Shown here piece after piece: positions 6,872 to 13,587 of a stretch of 17,935 bases of DNA. The notes beneath the pieces are model-generated. The model saw nothing but the letters and a program-made list of their open reading frames with translations, did not search any database and was not told where the DNA came from. The stretch is from NCBI GenBank assembly GCA_947575935.1, contig CANPPM010000014.1, forward strand, positions 1-17,935, in the 5' to 3' direction. Source of the stretch: an uncultured Butyricicoccus sp. (GTDB lineage: Bacteria > Bacillota > Clostridia > Oscillospirales > Butyricicoccaceae). The position numbers and the translations under genes are program-made. Every line of letters starts with the position of its first letter. Within the stretch, counting starts at the first letter, position 1.

Positions 6872-8053
6872 TTACACATCAAATCTATCCAGCTCCTCTT
6901 CCAGCGAGGCAACCCGGATCGGTTTCGCCATAAGGAAATGCCTGCCGCAGGCGTTTTCTACAGGGCCGCGGTTTTCGAAGGCAAATTTACGGTAAAACCC
7001 TTGCGCACGTTCGTTCTTCTCGGCAACGCGCGCGCACAAGGTATCCATCCCGCGGGCGCGGGCTACGCTGATCGCCTGACCGAGGATCTGTTGGCTGAGC
7101 CCCGCGCCGCGCCATTCCAATGCAATACAGAGGCCGCCGACCATTGCGCAACCCGGGCCAACCTGCTCCTGCACGTTCAGCCAGACCAGCGCCGCCGGGG
7201 TCTCATCGAGCATGCCAAAGGTCACCGCGCGGGGATCCGCCGCCGCACAGGCTTCCGCCTGCGCGGCAAGCGCCCCGGCATCGAAACGGTCAAGGGTCCC
7301 ATAGGCGTTCCGGTACAGCTCCCGCATGTAATCCAGGAAAAGCGGCTGGTCCTGCCCGGGGATATATTGCCGGAACCACAGCTGCGCCGTGGAAGGCGCG
7401 CCGCGGACATTGGTCCATCCAATCGATGCAAAGGTGGAAAGTTCCTCAGACAGGTGGGAGGCATCGTTCCAGTACACCGCTTTACAGCCGTTCTCCGAAA
7501 ACTCCAGCCGGGCAACGCAGGTATTGTCCCCCCAACCGATCTCCCCGATCTCCTCGGGCGGAAGCTGGAGGGCAATGCACAGGCAGCCGCGGATCGCCGA
7601 ACCGTGTGAAACCACCGCAATGGCCTGCCCATCATGCAGGCCGGCCAGATCGCGCAGCGCAGAAAAGACCCGCTCGCCCGCACGAAGCACACTTTCCCCG
7701 CCGGGCACAACACACCTGGCAGGGTTGTGCTGCCAGTCGGCATAATGCACCGGATCCCGCCGCGGCAGCGCAGCCCACGGCTCATCTTCCCAATCCCCCA
7801 TGCTGATTTCACGCAGGGCAGGACGGATGCGCACCCGCATCCCCTTCCGGTCGGCAATCGCCTTGGCCGTGTGCCGGGCACGGTACAGGTCGGAGGCGTA
7901 TATGGCCGCCAGCGGTACGTCCGCAAAACGTTCTGCAAGGCAGGCCAGCTGGGACGGCGCGCGGTGGGTCAGCAGCGAATCGTACTGCCCATGGCAGCGC
8001 CGGTAAACGTTGCCCTCCGCCTCAGCGTGGCGGATCAGGTACAGGACCGTCAC
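6872..8053 (-). CDS. Fusion: histidine phosphatase + GNAT acetyltransferase
   Basis: A 393-residue two-domain protein. Residues 1-205 are a phosphoglycerate-mutase-like histidine phosphatase with LIRHAEAEGN (Arg8, His9 as phosphate acceptor), YASDLYRARHTA, REISMGDWE (Glu82) and VVSHGSAIRG (His150). Residues about 225-380 are a GNAT acetyltransferase, with the acetyl-CoA motif region LCIALEWRGAGLSQQIL (308-324) and AEKNERAQGFYRKFAFEN (344-361). The first half probably removes phosphate from a small metabolite (phosphoserine, alpha-ribazole phosphate and sugar phosphates are known substrates in the family); the second acetylates an amine. The GTG start overlaps the pyrD stop as GTGA, with AGGGGGTG seven bases upstream. 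The substrate is unknown. The frame is continuous, so this is a real fusion and not two genes. Confidence 0.92.
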   Translation of the reverse strand: MTVLYLIRHAEAEGNVYRRCHGQYDSLLTHRAPSQLACLAERFADVPLAAIYASDLYRARHTAKAIADRKGMRVRIRPALREISMGDWEDEPWAALPRRDPVHYADWQHNPARCVVPGGESVLRAGERVFSALRDLAGLHDGQAIAVVSHGSAIRGCLCIALQLPPEEIGEIGWGDNTCVARLEFSENGCKAVYWNDASHLSEELSTFASIGWTNVRGAPSTAQLWFRQYIPGQDQPLFLDYMRELYRNAYGTLDRFDAGALAAQAEACAAADPRAVTFGMLDETPAALVWLNVQEQVGPGCAMVGGLCIALEWRGAGLSQQILGQAISVARARGMDTLCARVAEKNERAQGFYRKFAFENRGPVENACGRHFLMAKPIRVASLEEELDRFDV

Positions 8054-8973
8054 AGTACAACACCCCCTGAAAGCGTATTGACATCCTCGATATGGTGCTC
8101 GGCCAAATAATGCTTCAGTTCGGCCAGCACCTTAACCGGACAGAGGGGATCCCGGAACAGCGCCGCACCAATGGCCACTGCGTTTGCACCTGCAAGCAGC
8201 ATTTCAACAGCGTCACGCCCGGTAGAGATGCCGCCCATCCCCAGAATTGGCACTTGAACTGCCTGCCGCACTTGGTACACCATACGTACCGCGACCGGCA
8301 GCACCGCCGGACCGGAAAGCCCGCCCATTCCGTTTGAAAGCACCGGACGGCGGGTCTCCACGTCGATCCGCATACCCAACAGCGTATTAATCAAGGACAG
8401 CGCGTCCGCACCGGCTCCCACCGCTGCGCGTGCAATTTCTGCGATATCGGCAACATTGGGGGAAAGCTTGACAATCAACGGTTTTTTAGCATACTTCTTG
8501 GCGGCCGAAACCACCTCGTCCACCATATGCGGCTGTGTACCAAAGGCCATGCCGCCGCACCGGACATTGGGACAAGAGATGTTCATCTCAATCAGGTCGA
8601 CGTCAGCATCCGAGATCTTTTCGACCATACCACAATATTCCTCAACAGTATTCCCCGAGACGTTCGCAATGATCGCGGTATCAAACTGGCGGAGATAGGG
8701 GATCTGCTCGGTGATAAACCGGTCAATCCCCGGATTCTGCAGCCCAACACAGTTGAGCATCCCGGCGGGGGTTTCGGCGATCCGCGGGGGCGGGTTGCCA
8801 AGGCGTTCATACGGGGTCAGGCCCTTGACCGAAATACCGCCCAGCGCCGAGGGATTGAAGAACTGTCCATATTCATGCCCAAAGCCAAAGGTCCCTGAGG
8901 CAACGGTGATCGGGTTTTTCAATGTCACGCCACAGAATTCAACCGCTAAATTCATCCTCACTGCGTCCTTCAC
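8050..8973 (-). CDS. pyrD: Dihydroorotate dehydrogenase B, catalytic subunit
   Basis: A class 1B enzyme of about 307 residues that oxidises dihydroorotate to orotate in pyrimidine synthesis and passes electrons through PyrK to NAD. Visible motifs: NPITVASGTFGFG near the N-terminus, SVKGLT (Lys50), GMLNCVGLQNPG, EMNISCPN with the catalytic base Cys134 typical of class 1, VKLSPN (Lys169), and the FMN-phosphate region PILGMGGISTG and AVAIGAALF. Three starts are possible: GTG 8979, GTG 8973 and ATG 8955. GTG 8973 is preferred because it overlaps the pyrK stop as GTGA and sits ten bases after AAAGGAGG; ATG 8955 better fits the usual family length. The stop overlaps the start of the next gene. Confidence 0.96.
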   Translation of the reverse strand: MKDAVRMNLAVEFCGVTLKNPITVASGTFGFGHEYGQFFNPSALGGISVKGLTPYERLGNPPPRIAETPAGMLNCVGLQNPGIDRFITEQIPYLRQFDTAIIANVSGNTVEEYCGMVEKISDADVDLIEMNISCPNVRCGGMAFGTQPHMVDEVVSAAKKYAKKPLIVKLSPNVADIAEIARAAVGAGADALSLINTLLGMRIDVETRRPVLSNGMGGLSGPAVLPVAVRMVYQVRQAVQVPILGMGGISTGRDAVEMLLAGANAVAIGAALFRDPLCPVKVLAELKHYLAEHHIEDVNTLSGGVVL

Positions 8974-9779
8974 TCCCACACCACCTCCTTTGCATCAAAT
9001 ACCGGGCCGTCCTTGCAGACATGCCCATAACGCAGCCCGCCATCCGTATCCCGCAGGGCGCAGGCGCAGCCCAGGCACGCGCCAATGCCGCAGCCCATGC
9101 GTTCCTCCAGAGAAACCTGGCAGGGCACTCCGGCCCGCTCTGCCAGCGCGGCGACCGCACGCAGCATCCCTTTCGGACCACAGGCACAGACCGAGGTATA
9201 TTCCCGACGCTCCAGCAGCCCGGTGACAAAGCCATGTATGCCATAGGAACCGTCATCCGTTGTAACCTCGGTATTCCCAAGCGCAGTAAAATCGGATTCC
9301 AGGATCACGGCGCTCCGGCTTCGAAAGCCCAGGATGGCCGCCGGCGCAGCCCCCTGCGCCCGGGCCGCCTTCATGGCCAGCAGCAGCGGCGGCACGCCGA
9401 TGCCGCCGCCGACAAATACCGGCCGCGCCCCCAGCCCGGACAGCCGGAAACCGTTGCCCAGCGTGCCCAGCACGTCCAGCATGTCGCCAGGGGCGCGCTC
9501 GCTCAGCCATGCAGTACCCGCCCCCTTGACCTGAAAGACAAGGCGCAGGCTCCCTCCGCTCACATCGCAGATAGAGATTGGGCGGCGCAGGAAGGTTTCC
9601 CCGCCGCAGAGCACATGAACAAATTGCCCCGGCCGAGCGCGGACAGCAAGTTCGGGCGCAGTCATCACCAGCTCGTACAGCCGTTCCGACAGCCTTTTCA
9701 CGGCGGATACTTCACAATCCGCCTGCACCGGACAGGTGATCTCATCGATGGTCACCGGACGGGCGATCTCTTCGGTCAT
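8970..9779 (-). CDS. pyrK: Dihydroorotate dehydrogenase B, electron transfer subunit
   Basis: A 269-residue FAD and 2Fe-2S protein that, with PyrD, transfers electrons from dihydroorotate to NAD. Motifs: GQFVHVLCG and RRPISICDV for FAD binding, LGTLGNGF, GGGIGVPPLLLAMKAA for the nucleotide-binding Rossmann part, CACGPKGMLRAV, and the iron-sulphur cluster cysteines in MGCGIGACLGCAC plus HVCKDGPVF (Cys230, 235, 238 and 255). The C-terminus KEVVW is typical. ATG 9779 is chosen because AGGAGG lies nine bases upstream; an ATG at 9788 abuts that site. It is the first gene of the minus-strand string and has its own promoter. PyrK also accompanies other flavoproteins in some bacteria, but the adjacent pyrD settles the role here. 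Confidence 0.96.
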   Translation of the reverse strand: MTEEIARPVTIDEITCPVQADCEVSAVKRLSERLYELVMTAPELAVRARPGQFVHVLCGGETFLRRPISICDVSGGSLRLVFQVKGAGTAWLSERAPGDMLDVLGTLGNGFRLSGLGARPVFVGGGIGVPPLLLAMKAARAQGAAPAAILGFRSRSAVILESDFTALGNTEVTTDDGSYGIHGFVTGLLERREYTSVCACGPKGMLRAVAALAERAGVPCQVSLEERMGCGIGACLGCACALRDTDGGLRYGHVCKDGPVFDAKEVVWE

Positions 9780-9815
9780 CTGTATCATCCTCCTGTTTTC
9801 TTCATCCTTGTTTTT

Positions 9816-9844
9816 ATTGTAACCGATTCCGGCGGAAAAGGCAA
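9816..9844 (-). promoter_or_regulatory. Promoter of the pyrK-pyrD gene string
   Basis: On the minus strand TTGCCT (9844-9839) and TACAAT (9821-9816) are separated by exactly 17 bases, about 37 bases before the pyrK ATG. The boxes match 4/6 and 5/6 of the consensus. No PyrR-type antiterminator or long leader is visible in the short 5' leader. Confidence 0.65.
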
Positions 9845-9952
9845 TCCGAACTACAAATTAAATTACCGGGGCTCTTCCAAAACCGCCGTGCCGGAATGTC
9901 TTCCCCGAATCGCGCGGGAAACGCCCGCCGCGCCTTCCTGCAGCGAGCAGCC

Positions 9953-9981
9953 TTGACATCCCGGAAGGGATTTGCTACAAT
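9953..9981 (+). promoter_or_regulatory. Near-consensus sigma-A promoter for the HAD/EEP genes
   Basis: TTGACA (9953-9958), a 17-base spacer and TACAAT (9976-9981) form an almost perfect housekeeping promoter, about 57 bases before the ATG at 10039. It is divergent from the pyrK promoter, and about 110 bases lie between the two -35 boxes. Confidence 0.85.
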
Positions 9982-10038
9982 AAAGTAAACCTAGATGCAA
10001 ACGTTTTCGAGCGGGAAAGAGGGGTGTCCGAGAGAAGG

Positions 10039-10794
10039 ATGAAAGCAGTCATATTTGATGTTGGCGGGACCCTGCACACGCAGGTGCGTACCGAGGAGAG
10101 CACCCGCCGTTTCCGCACGCTGATACGCGGCGTGCTTTCACAGCGCGGAATTCTGACCGAAATAGATGAGGATACGCTGTTTACCGCGATTGACGAGGGC
10201 GGCAGACGCTATAAAGCGTTCACAGAGGAACATCTGACCGAGCTGGATCCAGATGTCATTTGGCAGACTTATTTTCTTGCGCCGTTCGATTTTGACCGGT
10301 CGCTTTTGTCTGGTCTGGGTGAGGCGCTTTGCTGTATCTTTGACCTGGAGGAAAAGGAAATCCGCCCACGCGAGGGCCTGCAGGAGACCATTTCCGGCTT
10401 GCTCGCACGCGGCCTCCGTTTGGGAATCCTCTCTAACGTTATGAGCCGCACCATGGTGAGACAAATCCTAGAGCGACACGGGCTGACCAGCGCGTTTTCC
10501 TATACTCTGCTCTCCTCCGAGTGCCGGATCCGCAAGCCGGATCCCCGTATTTTCGAAATCTGTCTGGCGGATATGGGACTGCCAAAGGAGGAAGTCCTGT
10601 ATGTCGGGGATACAATTTCACGGGATGTGCGCGGCGCGCTGGCCGCCGGCTGGCAGATCATCCAGATTGACAATCCGCTGACCTACCACCGCGACGCCGC
10701 ATTCCGCGATATGGGCTATGCGCCCACATACTTTATCCATACGCTGCCCGAGATCCTGCCGATCGTGGACAGCCTGTGCGCGAAGGAGGGCTGA
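10039..10794 (+). CDS. HAD-superfamily hydrolase (subfamily IA)
   Basis: A 251-residue haloacid-dehalogenase-like hydrolase, probably a phosphatase. Motif I is VIFDVGGTL with the nucleophile Asp7; the usual second Asp two residues on is Gly9. Motif II is ILSNVMSR (Ser132), motif III Lys166 in IRKPDPRIF and motif IV VGDTISRDVRGA (Asp191, Asp196). A helical cap lies between motifs I and II. The ATG at 10039 fits the family N-terminus (MKAVIFDVGG), although its ribosome site is poor; a GTG at 10024 would add five residues but its AGAGGG is too close. It is followed after three bases by the EEP gene with a strong ribosome site, so the two are cotranscribed. The substrate cannot be told. Confidence 0.9.
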   Translation: MKAVIFDVGGTLHTQVRTEESTRRFRTLIRGVLSQRGILTEIDEDTLFTAIDEGGRRYKAFTEEHLTELDPDVIWQTYFLAPFDFDRSLLSGLGEALCCIFDLEEKEIRPREGLQETISGLLARGLRLGILSNVMSRTMVRQILERHGLTSAFSYTLLSSECRIRKPDPRIFEICLADMGLPKEEVLYVGDTISRDVRGALAAGWQIIQIDNPLTYHRDAAFRDMGYAPTYFIHTLPEILPIVDSLCAKEG

Positions 10795-10797
10795 TCG

Positions 10798-11841
10798 ATG
10801 CAGGGGATCCCGTATCAGGAGCGGTTGGCGTTTGGCAGGCGTATCCCGGCAGAGGGACAGGCCGCCGTCATGGCCGCCATCCCACAGTTTCTGCTGGCAG
10901 AGCCCGACAATGCCTTTTCGCAGCCGCACACCTTACCCGAAACGATGAAAATTGGGGTTTTTAATCTGGAACGCGGCATGCGGTTTGATGCAACGGCCGA
11001 ATTCCTGCAAACCTGCCCGGAGCTGCAGGACATGGACTTAATTCTGGCAAATGAGCTTGATGACGGTTGTATCCGCAGCGGCTGCCGGGACGTTGCCGCC
11101 AATCTTGCAAAAGCGCTGCGGATGAACGTCGTGTATGGACTGGAGTTTATCGAGCTTGCCAACCCGGAGGACCCGAAAGGGTTCCATGGCAATGCAATTT
11201 TTTCCCGCTTCCCCATCAAATGGGCAAAGATCCTGCGGCTGCCCGAAGAACACAACTGGTATTTTGACCATCGGCAGTCCCGTATCGGCGGGCGTCTGGC
11301 AATTTTTGCACAGATTGCGGCCGGCGGACGTGAATGGGGGGCGGTCTGTGTACATCTGGAGAACCGGACGGACGGCGCGGGCCGTGGACGGCAGATGGAA
11401 GCTATACTGCAGTACGCCGACGCGCTGTTCCCATCTCAGCCGGTTGTCATCGGCGGGGATTTTAACACCAATACTTTCGACGGGCGGGATGTCCCCGTAT
11501 TTCTTGAGATTTTTGAAGGGCTGCGCCAGGGGGCGCCTCTGCGGGACGTCGCCGCTTATGAACCGGTCCTTCCACTCGCCGAACAGTATGGCTACGATTA
11601 TCGTTCAGCGAATGTCATCCCTTCGGTGACCCGGCGCAAACCGATGCATAATGCGGCGGGCGATATACTGGGGCTGCAGCTCGACTGGCTGTTTACACGC
11701 GGGCTGCGCGTCCAGGATCGCGGCGTAGTCTCCACACTGCTGCGTGACTGCGGCTGGAAACAGCCGGGCGGCGCGCTGGACGCCTATTCCGGCGAACAGC
11801 TTTCGGATCATAATGCATTATGGGCGCAGTGCGCGCTTTAA
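10798..11841 (+). CDS. Endonuclease/exonuclease/phosphatase-fold protein
   Basis: A 347-residue metal-dependent hydrolase of the EEP superfamily. The first 48 residues are a non-family extension. The fold begins at MKIGVFNLERG (Asn56), followed by LILANELDDG (metal-binding Glu86), HGNAIFSRFPI, VCVHLENRT (His186), VVIGGDFNTN (Asp221, Asn223), QLDWLFTRGL (Asp296) and the terminal SDHNALW (Asp337, His338). All catalytic positions are present, so it should cut a phosphodiester or phosphomonoester; the family includes DNases, inositol phosphatases and sphingomyelinases. There is no signal peptide, so it is cytoplasmic. Its ATG is eight bases after AAGGAGG. Translation beside a HAD phosphatase suggests a shared phosphate-ester pathway. 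Confidence 0.9.
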   Translation: MQGIPYQERLAFGRRIPAEGQAAVMAAIPQFLLAEPDNAFSQPHTLPETMKIGVFNLERGMRFDATAEFLQTCPELQDMDLILANELDDGCIRSGCRDVAANLAKALRMNVVYGLEFIELANPEDPKGFHGNAIFSRFPIKWAKILRLPEEHNWYFDHRQSRIGGRLAIFAQIAAGGREWGAVCVHLENRTDGAGRGRQMEAILQYADALFPSQPVVIGGDFNTNTFDGRDVPVFLEIFEGLRQGAPLRDVAAYEPVLPLAEQYGYDYRSANVIPSVTRRKPMHNAAGDILGLQLDWLFTRGLRVQDRGVVSTLLRDCGWKQPGGALDAYSGEQLSDHNALWAQCAL

Positions 11842-11849
11842 CGGCAGCC

Positions 11850-11870
11850 GCGCCGGGCAGCGCCCGGCGC
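11850..11870 (+). terminator. Probable terminator after the EEP gene
   Basis: GCGCCGGGC-AGC-GCCCGGCGC is a perfect nine-pair GC-rich stem with a three-base loop, starting eight bases after the EEP stop. The following bases (TCCTCTC) are only partly T-rich, so termination may be incomplete. Confidence 0.6.
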
Positions 11871-11913
11871 TCCTCTCGGCAGGGTCGGGCCTAAAATTTT
11901 TCAGACTGGGGAG

Positions 11914-11942
11914 TTGCATTTTGGGGAAATTTGGGGTATACT
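11914..11942 (+). promoter_or_regulatory. Promoter for the F420-ligase-like gene
   Basis: TTGCAT (11914-11919), a 17-base spacer and TATACT (11937-11942). The leader of about 110 bases before the ATG contains a small hairpin CGGCTT/AAGCCG (11990-12007) and the palindrome GTACGTAC, which may have a regulatory role. Confidence 0.6.
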
Positions 11943-12061
11943 ACATAGAGTATTTTGAAATGTGCGAATAGGAATGTACGTACGGAAACCGGCTTTTCTG
12001 CAAGCCGCACAATGCGTATATCGGGATAGATCGCACGAATATGAGAAAGGAGCCTTCCCCT

Positions 12062-12763
12062 ATGGCTGAGCTCACCAGCAACGAAGGCAAGAATTTAAGC
12101 ATCGAGGTTGACGGCGTCTGCTATCAGCGCCTGCCTGTGCGCACGCATGTGGTAACGGATGAGGACGATATCTGTGATGTCGCAGAGACCTATGCTTCCC
12201 CTTTTATGCGGGAGGGGGACACACTTTTTATTTCAGAAAAATGCGTTGCCTGCACCCAGCAAAGAGCAATTTTTATGAAGGACATCAAACCGCGCCGGCT
12301 GGCTGTCCTGCTGTCGCATTTTGTCACAAAAACGCCGCACGGCATCGGCCTTGGCATACCGGAAACCATGGAGTGCGCCCTGCGGGAGTGCGGGACATTC
12401 CGCATCCTGTTGGCTGCTTTCTGCGGAGCGGTTGGCAAGCTGTTTGGCCAGCACGGCTGGTTTTATATTGTGGCAGGGCGGAAAGCCGCTGCGATTGACG
12501 GCCCCTGTCCCAACACGATTCCCCCTTATAACCAGTGCGTCGTACTGGGGCCGGATGATCCGGAGCGGGTGTCCCGTGAAATTGCCGGGCGCATTGGCCA
12601 TCCGGTTCTGATTGTCGACCTGAACGATCTGGGCGGAAATATCCTAGGGGCATCGGATGATGGCATCGACCGGGGTTTGATGCTTCGTGTGCTGCAGGAC
12701 AACCCACTGGGGCAGTCCGGGGAGCAGACCCCGATGGGGATTATCCGGCGCGCCGATACCTAA
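12062..12763 (+). CDS. Coenzyme F420-0:gamma-glutamyl ligase family protein
   Basis: A 233-residue protein resembling the CofE/FbiB-N family (F420 ligase domain) along its whole length: PVRTHVVTDEDDICDVAE (residues 25-42), REGDTLFISEKCVAC (50-64), LGIPETMECALREC (97-110), AIDGPCPNTIPPYN (144-157), VLIVDLNDLGGNILGASDDG (182-201). CofE adds glutamates to coenzyme F420 using GTP. No other F420 genes are in the window, and many clostridia that lack F420 carry such a paralogue, so the true substrate is open. ATG 12062 has AGAAAGGAG eight bases upstream; an ATG at 12041 precedes that site. It is a single-gene unit with its own promoter and terminator. Confidence 0.85.
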   Translation: MAELTSNEGKNLSIEVDGVCYQRLPVRTHVVTDEDDICDVAETYASPFMREGDTLFISEKCVACTQQRAIFMKDIKPRRLAVLLSHFVTKTPHGIGLGIPETMECALRECGTFRILLAAFCGAVGKLFGQHGWFYIVAGRKAAAIDGPCPNTIPPYNQCVVLGPDDPERVSREIAGRIGHPVLIVDLNDLGGNILGASDDGIDRGLMLRVLQDNPLGQSGEQTPMGIIRRADT

Positions 12764-12789
12764 TTGCTGGTTTCGGCTATGCACAGGAC

Positions 12790-12823
12790 GGGAAGCTGCC
12801 AAAGTGGGGCTTCCCATTTTTAA
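12790..12823 (+). terminator. Rho-independent terminator after the F420-ligase-like gene
   Basis: GGGAAGC (12790-12796) pairs with GCTTCCC (12809-12815), followed by ATTTTTAATT. It lies 27 bases after the stop at 12763 and before the mnmM ribosome site. Confidence 0.8.
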
Positions 12824-12890
12824 TTGTCGGGTTTTGACAGCCCGCCCGCGGCAAAGACTGCACCCAATTTGTCGGAAAGGACCAACGCTG

Positions 12891-13448
12891 ATGCAGCGGA
12901 ACACCCTGGGCCTGGCCCATGCATTTTTGCGGCAGCATGTCCGCCCCGGAGATACCTGCATTGATGCGACCGCCGGACGCGGCCGGGATACTGCCCTGCT
13001 GTGCCGTTTGGCCGGTCCGTCCGGACGGGTACTGGCGTTTGATATTCAACCTGAAGCAGTGCGCCAGACCTGCGCCCTTCTTCAGCAGGAAGGCTTGTCT
13101 GCCGAGGTTTATCTGGACAGCCATACACATCTTGCGCACTATCTGCCGCCAGGCAGCGTACAGGCGGTTGTCTTCAATTTCGGGCGGCTGCCCGGCGGCG
13201 ACCCGCAGATCTTTACAACTGCCTCAACCTCGGTTCCAGCGGTGGAAGCAGGACTTTCATTGCTGGCCCCAGGCGGCGTGATGAGCCTTTCCCTCTATTA
13301 CGGCGGCCCAAACGGCTACACGGAACGGGATGCCATTTTGGAATACCTGCGTGCACTTGACGATCGAAAATATACTGTTTTAATAGCAGATTGGGCCAAT
13401 CGCCGGAATGAACCGCCCATTCCCGTTTTTCTGTGGAAAGAGGCATAG
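12891..13448 (+). CDS. mnmM: tRNA (mnm5s2U34) methyltransferase MnmM (YtqB) family
   Basis: A 185-residue class I SAM-dependent methyltransferase. Motifs: DATAGRGRDTALLC (residues 25-38) and LAFDIQPEAV (48-57) for SAM binding, VVFNFGRLPGGD (93-104), which is the family signature, SLYYGGPNG.ERDAI (about 134-149) and NRRNEPPIPVF (170-180) at the end. B. subtilis YtqB, called MnmM, methylates the wobble uridine side chain of some tRNAs; the resemblance is close in motif order and length. The ATG at 12891 has GAAAGGA nine bases upstream; a much longer open frame upstream shows no family similarity. It is convergent with the transporter and ends before the strong hairpin at 13517. Confidence 0.9.
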   Translation: MQRNTLGLAHAFLRQHVRPGDTCIDATAGRGRDTALLCRLAGPSGRVLAFDIQPEAVRQTCALLQQEGLSAEVYLDSHTHLAHYLPPGSVQAVVFNFGRLPGGDPQIFTTASTSVPAVEAGLSLLAPGGVMSLSLYYGGPNGYTERDAILEYLRALDDRKYTVLIADWANRRNEPPIPVFLWKEA

Positions 13449-13516
13449 CGTCCACCCGGACAAAAAGCGGCAAAGAAAGGCTTCATATGGGTGCGCAGCA
13501 CCCTGTCCCGACATAC

Positions 13517-13553
13517 AAGCGCCCGCCCCCGGATTCACCGGGGGCGGGCGCTT
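13517..13553. terminator. Strong bidirectional terminator between mnmM and the transporter gene
   Basis: A 16-base-pair stem (13517-13532 with 13538-13553) encloses the loop ATTCA; it is almost entirely G and C and ends in an A-A/T-T pair on both sides. Only short T runs follow. It lies between two convergent genes and can serve both. Confidence 0.75.
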
Positions 13554-13587
13554 TACAAGGTAGGAGAAGAAACTGTCAGAGTATGTA

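Noticed and set aside
12687..12890. N-terminal extension of the mnmM frame
   Set aside because: It crosses the end of the previous gene and its terminator; the ribosome site and family similarity begin at 12891.
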